A DNA stretch of 17,333 nucleotides from assembly GCA_964517075.1 (NCBI GenBank), contig CAZFAT010000341.1, positions 1 to 17,333 on the forward strand, given 5' to 3'. The stretch is from CAZFAT01 sp964517075 (lineage in GTDB: Bacteria; Acidobacteriota; Vicinamibacteria; Vicinamibacterales; SCN-69-37). The notes under the pieces were generated by a model. The model had not been told where the DNA came from. It did no database searches and was given only the letters and a program-made list of their open reading frames with translations. A program made the position numbers and the translations under genes. Positions 1-6,810 of this stretch are shown here, one piece after another; within the stretch, counting starts at the first letter, position 1; each line of letters opens with the position of its first letter.

Positions 1-1674
1 CTGGCGATCGCGTTGTCGGCGGAAAACCCCCCGGCGCTGGCACGCGAGATCGGCGAGAAGGGCCTTCAGGATGGGGGCTGGCGGGGCGAATGCCTGTTCG
101 CGAAGGCGGACGGCACCACGCTGCCGGTCCTGCTGAGCGTCGGACCGCTGAAGGACGACCAGGGACGCCTCATCGGAGGGGTCGGTATCGGCCGGGACAT
201 CACCGATCGGAAGCGGATTGAGACCGCGCTCCGCGAGAGCGAGGAGCAGTTCCGGCAACTGGCCGAGAACATGCGAGAGGTCTTTTTCACGGTGGAGCCG
301 GAACCCCTGCGGATGGGCTACATCAGCCCCGCCTATGAAGAAGTCTGGGGACGCTCCTGCCAGGAACTGTACGAGCGGCCGGAGGCGTGGATGGAGGCGG
401 TCCACCCGGAGGATCGCGCCATGGTCGGCGCCGTGTTCGTCCGGAGCCTCCAGGGCCTGCCGACGGACATGGAGTACCGCATCGCGCGGCCCGATGGTTC
501 GGTTCGCTGGATTCACGCGCGGACATTCGCCGCGAAGGACGCGACCGGACGCGTGGTCCGCACCGTCGGCATCGCGGAGGACATCTCGAAGCGGCGCGAG
601 GAGGAAGTCGCTCTGCGCGCCGCGCATGAGCGTCTCGATCGTGCGCTGAAGGAGGCGGAGGAGCACGCACAGGAGGCGGTCAAGCTCACCGACATCGTGG
701 ACATTCTGCAGTCCTGTCAGAACGTGGACGAGGCGTATCGCATCGTGGGCGAGACGCTGCCGGCCATCCTCCAGGGATCGACGGGAGCGTTGTGTATCAC
801 GAGTCCGTCGCGCAACACGGTCGAGCGCGTGGCGGTGTGGGGCGACTCGCCCGCGACCGAGTCGTCGTTTGCTCCCGATCGCTGCTGGGCGCTCCGGCGC
901 GGCCGGATCCACGTCGTCGAAGCGGCGACGTCCCCGCTACGGTGTGCGCACATGGCCGGCGCGCCGAGGGGTGGACATGTCTGTGTGCCCCTGGCGGCAC
1001 ACGGCGAAACGCTCGGCGTCCTGTGCCTCGAGCGCGCCGACACGGACGCCGCCAGCGCGGAGGACGTCGGCCGGATCATGGCGACCCTCGGCCGACAGGC
1101 GATGGCGGTGGGCGAGCGGCTCTCGCTGGCGCTGGCGAACCTCCGGCTGCGCGAAGTGCTGCGCCGCCAGTCCATCCGCGATCCGTTGACGGGCCTCTTC
1201 AACCGCCGCTATATGGAGGAGTCGCTCGACCGCGAACTGCAGCGGGCCGCTCGCGACGGCCAGGGCGTGTCGATCCTGATGGTGGATATCGATCACTTCA
1301 AGCGCTTCAACGACGCGTTCGGCCACCAGGCGGGCGACACCCTGCTGCGAGCGCTCGGAGAGTTTCTCGTCAAGCAGGTCCGCGGCGAAGACGTGGCCTG
1401 CCGGTTTGGCGGCGAGGAGTTCGCGCTCATCCTGTCCGGGACCGACGCGGCCCACGCGGCCGCGCGCGCCGATCGGCTGCGCGAGAGCGCGAGGGTGCTG
1501 GTCGTGCCGTACGCCGATCAGGTGCTCGGCCAAATTACGGTCTCAATTGGCGTGGCCACCTTCCCGGTCCACGGCGACACGGCGGAAGCGCTCGTGCGGG
1601 CCGCGGACCAGGCGCTCTATCGCGCCAAGGCGGACGGGCGGGATCGCGTGGTCGTGGCGGCAGCGACCGACTGA
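1..1674 (+). CDS. PAS-PAS-GAF-GGDEF diguanylate cyclase (5' truncated by window edge)
   Basis: This is a cytoplasmic-type sensor that would make cyclic di-GMP from two GTP. The frame is open from base 1 and the first residues fall inside a PAS domain, so the true start lies upstream; the TTG at 13 is only the first start-like codon. The domains run as follows: the end of one PAS/PAC (to about 220, ending GRDITDRK), a complete PAS_3-type domain (about 235-600, with PEDR and PDGSVRWIH), a short charged coiled-coil linker (about 600-690), a GAF domain (about 690-1130, with a CWALRRGR stretch) and a GGDEF domain (about 1165-1650). Counting from base 13, the GGDEF domain shows DPLTGLFNRR at residue 390 and the active-site GGEEF at 466-470. 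An RxxD product-inhibition site (RGED, 457-460) lies five residues before GGEEF. No EAL domain follows, so synthesis is expected and feedback control is likely. No membrane segment is visible in the part present. The ligands of the PAS and GAF domains cannot be told from sequence. Confidence 0.95.
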   Translation: MAIALSAENPPALAREIGEKGLQDGGWRGECLFAKADGTTLPVLLSVGPLKDDQGRLIGGVGIGRDITDRKRIETALRESEEQFRQLAENMREVFFTVEPEPLRMGYISPAYEEVWGRSCQELYERPEAWMEAVHPEDRAMVGAVFVRSLQGLPTDMEYRIARPDGSVRWIHARTFAAKDATGRVVRTVGIAEDISKRREEEVALRAAHERLDRALKEAEEHAQEAVKLTDIVDILQSCQNVDEAYRIVGETLPAILQGSTGALCITSPSRNTVERVAVWGDSPATESSFAPDRCWALRRGRIHVVEAATSPLRCAHMAGAPRGGHVCVPLAAHGETLGVLCLERADTDAASAEDVGRIMATLGRQAMAVGERLSLALANLRLREVLRRQSIRDPLTGLFNRRYMEESLDRELQRAARDGQGVSILMVDIDHFKRFNDAFGHQAGDTLLRALGEFLVKQVRGEDVACRFGGEEFALILSGTDAAHAAARADRLRESARVLVVPYADQVLGQITVSIGVATFPVHGDTAEALVRAADQALYRAKADGRDRVVVAAATD

Positions 1675-1675
1675 T

Positions 1676-1697
1676 GCCGACGCCGGCCCGGGTCGGC
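1676..1697 (+). terminator. weak hairpin after the diguanylate cyclase gene
   Basis: GCCGAC (1676-1681) pairs with GTCGGC (1692-1697) around a 10-nt GC-rich loop, directly after the TGA stop at 1672-1674. There is no T tract, so it could be a weak or Rho-assisted terminator, or simply chance in GC-rich DNA. The rest of the 142-bp gap up to 1816 holds a 12-bp perfect palindrome (CCGGCTAGCCGG, 1780-1791) and no convincing promoter. Confidence 0.25.
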
Positions 1698-1803
1698 GTG
1701 GTGCCCTCCCGCAGCGGTGCGCCGGGCCAGCCCGGCCGCCAACCGCCTGCGGCCCGCGCGCGTCCTACTACACGGAACGCCGGCTAGCCGGATCGCCTTT
1801 CTT

Positions 1804-1810
1804 CGGAGGT
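1804..1810 (+). promoter_or_regulatory. Shine-Dalgarno site for the PDZ protein
   Basis: CGGAGGT lies 6 nt before the ATG at 1817. It decides the start: the open frame runs back to about 1406 through the diguanylate cyclase gene, but only the ATG at 1817 has a ribosome binding site and is followed by a signal peptide. Confidence 0.8.
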
Positions 1811-1816
1811 CTGACG

Positions 1817-2674
1817 ATGAAGTCCAGAATGCATGTCGTGCAGCAGGCGGTAGCGATGCTGGGGGTCGTGGCCGCTGCGATGTTCACGCTGCCCTCGCCC
1901 ATCGCCGCGCAGACGGCGAGGACGGCGCCCCTGACGTTTCTGAGAGGTCCGGCGGCCGACGGTGCCCAGATTGGCGTCGCGATCCGCGACGTCAGCGAGG
2001 CGGACGCCACGGCCGCGAAGCTGACGGCTCCCGCCGGCGCCTACGTGCAGGAGGTCCGCACCGACAGTCCTGCCGCGCGCGCGGGCGTGCGGACCGGCGA
2101 CGTGATTGTGACGTTCGACGGGGAACGCGTCCGCAGCGCGGCACACTTCGCGCGGCTCGTCGACGAGACACCCGAGGGCCGGTCGGTGCAGACCGTCGTC
2201 CAGCGCGCGGGGGAACGTGTGACGCTGAACGTGGTGCCCGAAGCGGCGCGCGCGGCCCGCACCGTGACGTTTGGTGGTGGCGGCCGCGTGGACCTGCACG
2301 ACGATCTCCTGACACGGATCAATCCGCGGGTCGCCGTCCATCAACCGCTCGCGATCTTTGGCGGCCCGGCGCGTCTGGGTGTCACGGTGCAGGAACTGAC
2401 GGGAGAGCTCGGTGAGTACTTCGGCGCGACGTCGGGTGTCCTCGTCACAGCGGTGACCGACAACTCACCGGCGCGGACCGCTGGCCTGCGGGCGGGCGAC
2501 GTCATCACGCGCGTCAACGGCGAGACCGTGGCGCACGCCGTCGACCTTCGGCTGCGCCTTGGCAAGACGACCGGCGACGTCACGCTGACGATCGTCCGCG
2601 ACCGCAAGGAACAGACGGTGACGGTGGCACCGCCGGCTGAGAAGGCGGCCCCGAAGCCGGCGATCGTGAAGTAG
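1817..2674 (+). CDS. secreted protein with two PDZ domains and no protease domain
   Basis: The 285-aa product begins with a Sec-type signal peptide: a basic start (MKSRMH), a hydrophobic stretch at about residues 10-24, and a likely cleavage after IAAQ near residues 29-32. Two PDZ domains follow, at about 50-140 and 186-272. Each carries the usual 'SPA-R-AG-R-GD-I' signature (SPAARAGVRTGDVI at 84-97 and SPARTAGLRAGDVI at 217-230). The layout resembles the C-terminal half of DegP/HtrA/DegQ proteases, but there is no trypsin-like domain with the His-Asp-Ser triad. It is therefore more likely a periplasmic binding or scaffolding protein than a protease. The tail (about 272-285) is Lys/Pro/Ala rich. 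It appears to be a single-gene unit, with its own Shine-Dalgarno and a strong hairpin after the stop. Its partner is unknown; an adaptor role for a periplasmic protease is possible but inferred. Confidence 0.9.
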   Translation: MKSRMHVVQQAVAMLGVVAAAMFTLPSPIAAQTARTAPLTFLRGPAADGAQIGVAIRDVSEADATAAKLTAPAGAYVQEVRTDSPAARAGVRTGDVIVTFDGERVRSAAHFARLVDETPEGRSVQTVVQRAGERVTLNVVPEAARAARTVTFGGGGRVDLHDDLLTRINPRVAVHQPLAIFGGPARLGVTVQELTGELGEYFGATSGVLVTAVTDNSPARTAGLRAGDVITRVNGETVAHAVDLRLRLGKTTGDVTLTIVRDRKEQTVTVAPPAEKAAPKPAIVK

Positions 2675-2684
2675 ACGGAAACGG

Positions 2685-2720
2685 ATGGAGGGGAGCCGAC
2701 CTGAAGGTCGGCTCCTCCAT
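2685..2720 (+). terminator. strong hairpin, terminator-like, after the PDZ gene
   Basis: A perfect 10-bp stem (GGAGCCGACC at 2692-2701, GGTCGGCTCC at 2706-2715) closes a TGAA loop. Outside it, ATGGA (2685-2689) pairs with TCCAT (2716-2720) across a 2-nt bulge. Only a short pyrimidine run (TTCCC) follows, so it is not a textbook Rho-independent terminator. It starts 11 bp after the stop codon and sits between two co-directional genes, upstream of a promoter. It could also be a copy of a dispersed palindromic repeat. Confidence 0.7.
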
Positions 2721-2747
2721 TTCCCGGCCCGCCATTTCCCGCCGCCT

Positions 2748-2776
2748 TTGACCTCCCCCCTTGAACCTTCTAGAAT
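2748..2776 (+). promoter_or_regulatory. sigma-70-type promoter for the 721-aa VWFA-related gene
   Basis: TTGACC (2748-2753) and TAGAAT (2771-2776) each match the -35 and -10 consensus at five of six bases and are separated by exactly 17 bp. They lie between the hairpin at 2685-2720 and the GTG start at 2816, which would give a leader of about 33 nt. This is the best-looking promoter in the window and marks the start of a new transcription unit. Confidence 0.75.
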
Positions 2777-2815
2777 CGAACCCGCCTGCCCCTGTCAGAG
2801 AAAGGTTTCCCGCCG

Positions 2816-4981
2816 GTGCGCCGCAACGTCACGGTGCTCCTCCTCGCGTCCTTCGCCGTCGTGTCGGTCCTTGCCGGTCCGCGGCAGGATCCGTCCCAGC
2901 AGGCGCCCGCCCAGCTACCTCCGGTCTTTCGTGGCGAGGTCGACCTGATTCGCCTCGACGTGTCGGTCCTCGAAAAGGACCGGCGGCCCGTCACCGGGCT
3001 CACCGCCGCGGACTTCACCGTCATCGAGGACGGCGTCCCCCAGAAGGTTGCGGCCTTCAGCGAGGTCATCGTCGCCGACCGCGATCCGAAGCCCACGGCG
3101 TGGATGCGCCACGCCGGCGTGGACATCGCCACCAACGATCTCGTCGACCAGCTCGGCGACGGCCGCCCGTACGCCATCGTGATGGACGACTGGACCATTC
3201 CGGCCGATGACCTGTTCCTCGTGAACAATGCGCGGGCGGCCGGACGGGAGATTCTCAGTCGTCTCGGGCCGTCCGACGTGGCCGCCGTGATTTTCGCGCA
3301 CAACGCGGGCCGCACGGTGGACTTCACGAACGATCGCGGGAAGCTGATGGAGGCCGTCAACGGATTCGAAGGGCGTCACCCGCAGGCGCCGCCCGAGCAA
3401 TGGCAGGCGAGTACACCTGGACCGCTCAACCCGCGTGTCCCGAAGACGCCCGCGGCGCCGTGGGGGCCGAGCGGCCTGCCTCGACAAGGCTCAGACGTGC
3501 AGTCGCGCCCCACCGTCCAGTGCGCGCAGGAGCAGCCGCTCGTGCCAACGCTGGAAGTCGCCGCGCGCCGGCTCGCCCTCGTCCCCAACCGCCGCAAGAG
3601 CATCGTCCTCGTCACCGCCGGCACGCCGATGTGGCGCGTCATCGAGGACTGGAAGTTCTATCGCACGCAGCAGATCGGCGGCGGTCGGGGGATGATTCCC
3701 TCCGGCGGCGACTGCGCGCCGGTCCGCGTCAGCGACATCACGCACGTGTACGCGGTGGCACAGCAGGCGAACATCAACATCTACACACTGGACGTTTCGG
3801 ACGACCAGCGGTTCGCGCAGTCTGTCGAGGAGAGCGGCTTCCGACGGTTCCTCGAAGATGTCGGCCACTACACGGGCGGCATGGTTTTCGGCGCGAACGG
3901 TGACTCCACCGCCACCATGGCGGAACGGGTAGTCGCGGAGGCGGGATCGTATTACCTGCTCGGCTACCAGTCGACGCACGGCGCACCCGATGGCAAGTTC
4001 CGCCGCCTCGAGGTCAAGGTCAACCGGCCTTACGTGACCGTGCGCACGCGAACGGGCTACTTCAGCACGCCGCCGGGAGCCGCCACCACTCCCAAGGATT
4101 GGGATCCGAGCGGCACCGAAGTGTCGAGCCTGTGGGACTCGCTGATCACCAGCGGACCGGAGATCGGTCGGCGGCCACCGAGTGCGAGCAGCCTGACCAG
4201 GGCCGGCCTCTATCCGCCAGCCGGGCTCCCGTTGCGGCTGCATGTCGCGCCCGTGGGCCTCGCCGCGACCGGCGCCGGTCGGGACATGGACGTCGCTGTC
4301 GCGCTCTCGGTGCGCCTGCCGCCCACGCGCACGCCCGTGAACGAGACGATGACGCTGATCCGGCAGATTTACGACCCGAAGGGCCGGCCGAGTGCACCGG
4401 TGGTGGGCACGCACACGTTCACCGTGCAACCCGCGGTCGCCGGCGACGAGACACGCTACGAGTTCATTGACCGCCTGACGCTGCCGCCCGGGCGCCACGA
4501 GCTGCGCTGGAACGCGCGCAGCGCATCGGCGGGCCGCGGCGGCACGGTCTTCACGGCCATCGAAGTGCCCGACGTGTCCCGCGCTCCCGTGACGCTGTCG
4601 GGGGTCATCCTCGGCACCGTTCCATCCGCCGAACCGGCGCGGACCGATGCGCTCGCAACGGTCGTTCCCGTCGTGCCGACGAGTGCGCGCAGCTTTGCCG
4701 CCTCGGACGCCATCTCCGCGTTCTTCCACGTCTTTCAGGGCGGCACCGCGGCAGCATCGCCCGTGACTCTTCGCGTGCAGATCATCAACCGGCTGGATCA
4801 AGCCGCGTTCGACCACAGTGAGACGCTATCAGTGGAGGCGTTCAGCGGCGGGCGCGGCGTGGCTCAACAGATTGCACTCCCGCTCGCCGAACTGACGACC
4901 GGACCGTATCTGCTCAGCGTCAGCGCGGCACGCGCCAGCGGCATCCCCACGCGGCGCGACGTGAGATTCGACATTAGATAG
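2816..4981 (+). CDS. secreted VWFA-related (TIGR03436-type) protein, 721 aa
   Basis: The GTG start is preceded by AGAGAAAGG (2797-2805, 10 nt spacing) and followed by a signal peptide (MRRNVTVLLL, hydrophobic to about residue 21). The mature part opens with the hallmark strand of acidobacterial VWFA-related proteins (DVSVLEKDRRPVTGLTAADF, then VIEDG), leading into a von Willebrand A-like domain to about residue 390. Where canonical proteins have the metal-binding DxSxS, this one reads MDDWT at 123-127, so the MIDAS is degenerate, like the DDLHT variant of this family. Between about 180 and 310 there is a Pro-rich insertion with two cysteines (C236 and C300) that could form a disulphide. The stretch SYYLLGY, typical for the end of the family domain, is present. 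The remaining 300 residues are beta-rich with no recognised domain. The protein is exported, has a strong promoter of its own and is followed by a hairpin. Its function is unknown; adhesion or protein-protein binding is inferred from the fold. Confidence 0.9.
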   Translation: MRRNVTVLLLASFAVVSVLAGPRQDPSQQAPAQLPPVFRGEVDLIRLDVSVLEKDRRPVTGLTAADFTVIEDGVPQKVAAFSEVIVADRDPKPTAWMRHAGVDIATNDLVDQLGDGRPYAIVMDDWTIPADDLFLVNNARAAGREILSRLGPSDVAAVIFAHNAGRTVDFTNDRGKLMEAVNGFEGRHPQAPPEQWQASTPGPLNPRVPKTPAAPWGPSGLPRQGSDVQSRPTVQCAQEQPLVPTLEVAARRLALVPNRRKSIVLVTAGTPMWRVIEDWKFYRTQQIGGGRGMIPSGGDCAPVRVSDITHVYAVAQQANINIYTLDVSDDQRFAQSVEESGFRRFLEDVGHYTGGMVFGANGDSTATMAERVVAEAGSYYLLGYQSTHGAPDGKFRRLEVKVNRPYVTVRTRTGYFSTPPGAATTPKDWDPSGTEVSSLWDSLITSGPEIGRRPPSASSLTRAGLYPPAGLPLRLHVAPVGLAATGAGRDMDVAVALSVRLPPTRTPVNETMTLIRQIYDPKGRPSAPVVGTHTFTVQPAVAGDETRYEFIDRLTLPPGRHELRWNARSASAGRGGTVFTAIEVPDVSRAPVTLSGVILGTVPSAEPARTDALATVVPVVPTSARSFAASDAISAFFHVFQGGTAAASPVTLRVQIINRLDQAAFDHSETLSVEAFSGGRGVAQQIALPLAELTTGPYLLSVSAARASGIPTRRDVRFDIR

Positions 4982-5016
4982 ACACGAACGGTACGAGGGT
5001 ACAACCGTTCGATGTC
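4981..5016 (+). terminator. hairpin at the 3' end of the 721-aa VWFA-related gene
   Basis: CGAACGGT (4985-4992) pairs with ACCGTTCG (5004-5011) around an 11-nt loop. GACA (4981-4984) and TGTC (5013-5016) extend the stem across one bulged A. The stem begins on the last base of the TAG stop codon. No clean T tract follows. The loop side contains GGTACGAGGGT (4990-5000), which recurs on the minus strand at 5840-5850, so this may belong to a repeat family rather than being a simple terminator. Confidence 0.55.
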
Positions 5017-5074
5017 ACTTCCGCGTCGTTTCCCTGGTCCAAGTCATTGAGCGCCTGGACGAGGAGACGACGTC

Positions 5075-5251
5075 ATGATCACAAAACTGATTGGTATCGG
5101 TGTCCTGACCTGTGCGGTGATGACGCCTGCGATCGCCGCCGGCACTGACGACGTTACCTCGCGGTCGCGACCGGTGCGAGCTTCACCGACGGATCGACCG
5201 GCTCGTCGTTGGCAGCGCGGACCTGCGGGGCCGCCGGCGTCTCCACCATGA
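5075..5251 (+). pseudogene. 58-codon ORF with signal peptide, probably a truncated secreted-protein gene
   Basis: An ATG at 5075 is preceded by GAGGAG (5061-5066, 8 nt spacing) and opens an ORF whose first 26 residues form a convincing signal peptide (MITKLIGIGVLTC, then a PAIAA cleavage site and GTDD). From about 5154 the ORF runs antisense through the 3' end of the minus-strand 104-aa gene, and its sequence turns Arg/Pro rich (RPARRWQRG, ending PPASPP) like a non-coding shadow. The simplest reading is that only the 5' end of a secreted-protein gene survives, fused by deletion or rearrangement to the neighbouring gene's end. The alternative is a genuine 58-aa exported peptide overlapping the minus gene tail-to-tail by 98 bp. 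Confidence 0.45.
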
Positions 5252-5468
5252 GCGTCGGGCCGTGCGGCGGCTCGACCTTGACCCAGCGGCGGTAGGCGAC
5301 GAACGCAGCGCCGCCGATGACCCCGCCCGCCAGCGCGACGAGCAGGAACCAGCGCACGGCCGGCAGCGCGAACGCCATGATGACGACGATGCCGATCATT
5401 CCGAGGCCGCCGATGCCGGCCACGGAAATGCTGCTGATGTTGATCTGCGGGCGCTCCGGAACGGGCAT
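5154..5468 (-). CDS. small two-span membrane protein, unknown function
   Basis: This 104-aa protein is not a family I can name. Its start is well supported: GGAGG lies 6 nt before the ATG (minus strand, 5468), and an in-frame TAG upstream excludes a longer product. After a short polar N-terminus (MPVPERPQINISS) there are two hydrophobic segments. The first is at about residues 15-35 and is Gly/Ile rich; the second, about 39-59, starts VRWFLLVALAGG and ends in YRRW. The last 40 residues are Pro/Ala/Val rich and polar. With a short turn between the segments, it is probably a helical hairpin in the inner membrane with a soluble tail. It reads toward the 721-aa VWFA-related gene and lies downstream of the 48-aa gene on the same strand, with an 80-bp gap, so the two may be co-transcribed. 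Confidence 0.75.
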   Translation of the reverse strand: MPVPERPQINISSISVAGIGGLGMIGIVVIMAFALPAVRWFLLVALAGGVIGGAAFVAYRRWVKVEPPHGPTLMVETPAAPQVRAANDEPVDPSVKLAPVATAR

Positions 5469-5548
5469 GGGGACCCTCCGCTGACTGGTGGTGAGAGCAG
5501 GCTACGCCTGTCGAAGCCGCTCTGCAAATGCCGCCCTCGCCCGCCCGC

Positions 5549-5695
5549 CTACCGCATGCCCAGGGCGCCCAGCAGCGTGGCCACGACCGTGAGGAGCGTG
5601 GTGATCTGAATGCCCACGATCCAGCGAAAGTTCTTCGACAGGTCTCCGCCCAGCCGGCCCTCGACGAAAGCGACCCGTTCCTCAATGCTCGCCAC
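5549..5695 (-). CDS. 48-aa single-span membrane protein, XhlA-like layout
   Basis: A GTG (minus strand, 5695) is preceded by GAGGAGG at 8 nt spacing, and an in-frame TAA seven codons upstream fixes this start. The protein reads VASIEERVAFVEGRLGGDLS, then KNFRWIVGIQ, followed by a hydrophobic helix (ITTLLTVVATLLGALGM) and a terminal Arg. An amphipathic, charged, coiled-coil-like N-terminal half followed by one C-terminal membrane span is the layout of XhlA-type (haemolysin/holin-associated) small proteins, although similarity at this length is weak evidence. Codon use has GC-rich third positions, as expected for a real gene here. It is short enough to be missed by routine gene callers. It precedes the 104-aa membrane protein gene on the same strand. 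Confidence 0.7.
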   Translation of the reverse strand: MASIEERVAFVEGRLGGDLSKNFRWIVGIQITTLLTVVATLLGALGMR

Positions 5696-5922
5696 GCGCT
5701 GCGCCTCCTCACCTTACGGTCGTCCTCGTCGGACAGACAAGTCCCGGACTCCAACGGATCCTCGAGGTAGCGGGTCAGCCGCCGAGCAGGGCCTTGAGCG
5801 CCGCCACGTGCTCGTCGAACGCGGCGCGGAACCCCTCGCACCCTCGTACCTTCTCGTCCCTTTCGCCTTGTCTTGCCCGGTAAACGCCCCGTGCCTTTCC
5901 CGCGTCACAATTGAGGCGGCTC
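5696..5922. other. intergenic patch: purine-rich repeat and short coding-like 3' remnant
   Basis: Two elements lie in this gap. On the minus strand, 5775-5834 reads as about 20 codons with uniformly GC-rich third positions, ending FDEHVAALKALLGG and TGA, like the C-terminus of a real protein. Directly upstream of it, 5833-5870 is purine rich on the minus strand with an approximately 8-bp rhythm (plus strand CCCTCGCA, CCCTCGTA, CCTTCTCG, TCCCTTTCG). The 49-codon ORF spanning both (5775-5924) changes abruptly in codon character at about 5834, so the repeat probably interrupts or has replaced the rest of a gene. For the divergent plus-strand gene at 5923 I see only a weak CACAAT (5906-5911). Confidence 0.4.
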
Positions 5923-6810
5923 ATGCGTCCCGTCTTCGCGGTTGTCGGACTTGCCCTGCTCGCCGGGACGGCCTTGCCGGCCGCCCGACTGGCGCAGCAG
6001 ACGCCGCAGGCGACCTTCCGTGGCGGCACCCGCACCGTCGCCATCTACGCGACGGTTCAGGACGCCGCCGGCCGCCTCGTCCCGAACCTGACCCGCGACG
6101 ACTTCCACGTCCTCGACGAGGGCACGCCGGTCCCGCTCACCGTGTTCTCGAGCGACAGGCAGGACATCACGGTCGTGCTGCTGCTCGACATGAGCGCGAG
6201 CGTGGCGGGCGAGTTCCTTCGGGTGCGCGATGCGGCACGCCACTTCGTGGATCAGCTGCAGCCGGGCGACCGCGTGCGCATCGGGACGTTCGGCGCGGAG
6301 GTCGCCCTCAGCCCGTGGCTGACCGGCGACCGCACGCGGCTCTTGCAGATCATCGGCGAAGAACTGTGGCCCGGCGGCGGCACGCCGCTGTACGCCGCGC
6401 TCGATGCGGCGATGATCTCCCTCCGCGACGAGCCCGGCCGACGTGTCCTGCTCGCGCTCACCGACGGCGCGGACTTCAGCGGAATGCGGCGCGAGACGCC
6501 GGCCGTCGTCGCCAAGCGCGCCATTGACGGCGGGTTCATGGTCTACGTCATCGGGCTCGAGGGCCCCGGGCTGGCCGGAAGCGTCGTCGGCCTCGCCAAC
6601 GAGACGGGCGGCGGCCGCTTCGAGCTCCGGCGCAACGCGGAACTGGCCTCGACCATGGCCCGCGTGGTCGAGGAACTGCACCACCAGTACGTTCTGGGAT
6701 TCGTGCCGGCCACGCTTGACGGCCGCACCCATCGGCTCGAGGTGCGGGTGAAAGAACCGCGCTATGTGGCGCGCGCCAGGCGGAGCTACGTCGCCGAGGC
6801 CGATCGATGA
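5923..6810 (+). CDS. secreted VWFA-related protein with intact MIDAS, 295 aa
   Basis: I place the start at the ATG at 5923, with GAGG 6 nt upstream, rather than the TTG at 5911, which has no ribosome binding site. A signal peptide (MRPVFAVVGLALLAG, to about residue 22) is followed by the family's opening strand (VAIYATVQDAAGRLVPNLTR, DDFHVLDEG). The von Willebrand A domain has the complete metal-ion site: DMSAS at 89-93, Thr154 in GGGTPLY and Asp181 in LTDGAD. The C-terminus carries HHQYVLGF and RLEVRVKEPRY, typical of TIGR03436 proteins. At 295 aa it is a compact member without a long C-terminal extension. Its stop overlaps the start of the next VWFA-related gene by 4 bp (ATGA), so the two are translationally coupled and the products may act together. 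It is exported; divalent-metal-dependent binding of a protein partner is inferred from the intact MIDAS, and the ligand is unknown. Confidence 0.92.
   Translation: MRPVFAVVGLALLAGTALPAARLAQQTPQATFRGGTRTVAIYATVQDAAGRLVPNLTRDDFHVLDEGTPVPLTVFSSDRQDITVVLLLDMSASVAGEFLRVRDAARHFVDQLQPGDRVRIGTFGAEVALSPWLTGDRTRLLQIIGEELWPGGGTPLYAALDAAMISLRDEPGRRVLLALTDGADFSGMRRETPAVVAKRAIDGGFMVYVIGLEGPGLAGSVVGLANETGGGRFELRRNAELASTMARVVEELHHQYVLGFVPATLDGRTHRLEVRVKEPRYVARARRSYVAEADR

Noticed and set aside
1674..1787. 37-codon ORF beginning at an ATG that overlaps the diguanylate cyclase stop
   Set aside because: Pro/Ala/Arg-rich, no ribosome binding site, no domain; likely non-coding.
1406..1816. N-terminal extension of the PDZ protein
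   Set aside because: The frame is open through the end of the diguanylate cyclase gene, but the only Shine-Dalgarno and the signal peptide place the start at 1817.
3491..4816. 441-codon minus-strand frame opposite the 721-aa VWFA-related gene
   Set aside because: Composition is Arg/Ala/His/Asp rich with no fold signature; it is a shadow of the plus-strand gene.
5493..5523. Small nested hairpin (CAGGC-TAC-GCCTG with an outer AGAGC/GCTCT) between the two minus-strand genes
   Set aside because: Stems of 5 bp are too short to stand out in GC-rich DNA; it could be a weak structure in the intercistronic gap, but I cannot support a function.
5044..5841. 265-codon minus-strand frame across the patchwork region
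   Set aside because: It overlaps the better-supported 104-aa and 48-aa genes in another frame and reads as an Arg-rich shadow (for example RSPRSSRSWPRCWAPW). A short stretch near its start (LEDPLESGTCLSDEDDR) looks less biased, but has no start signal or family.
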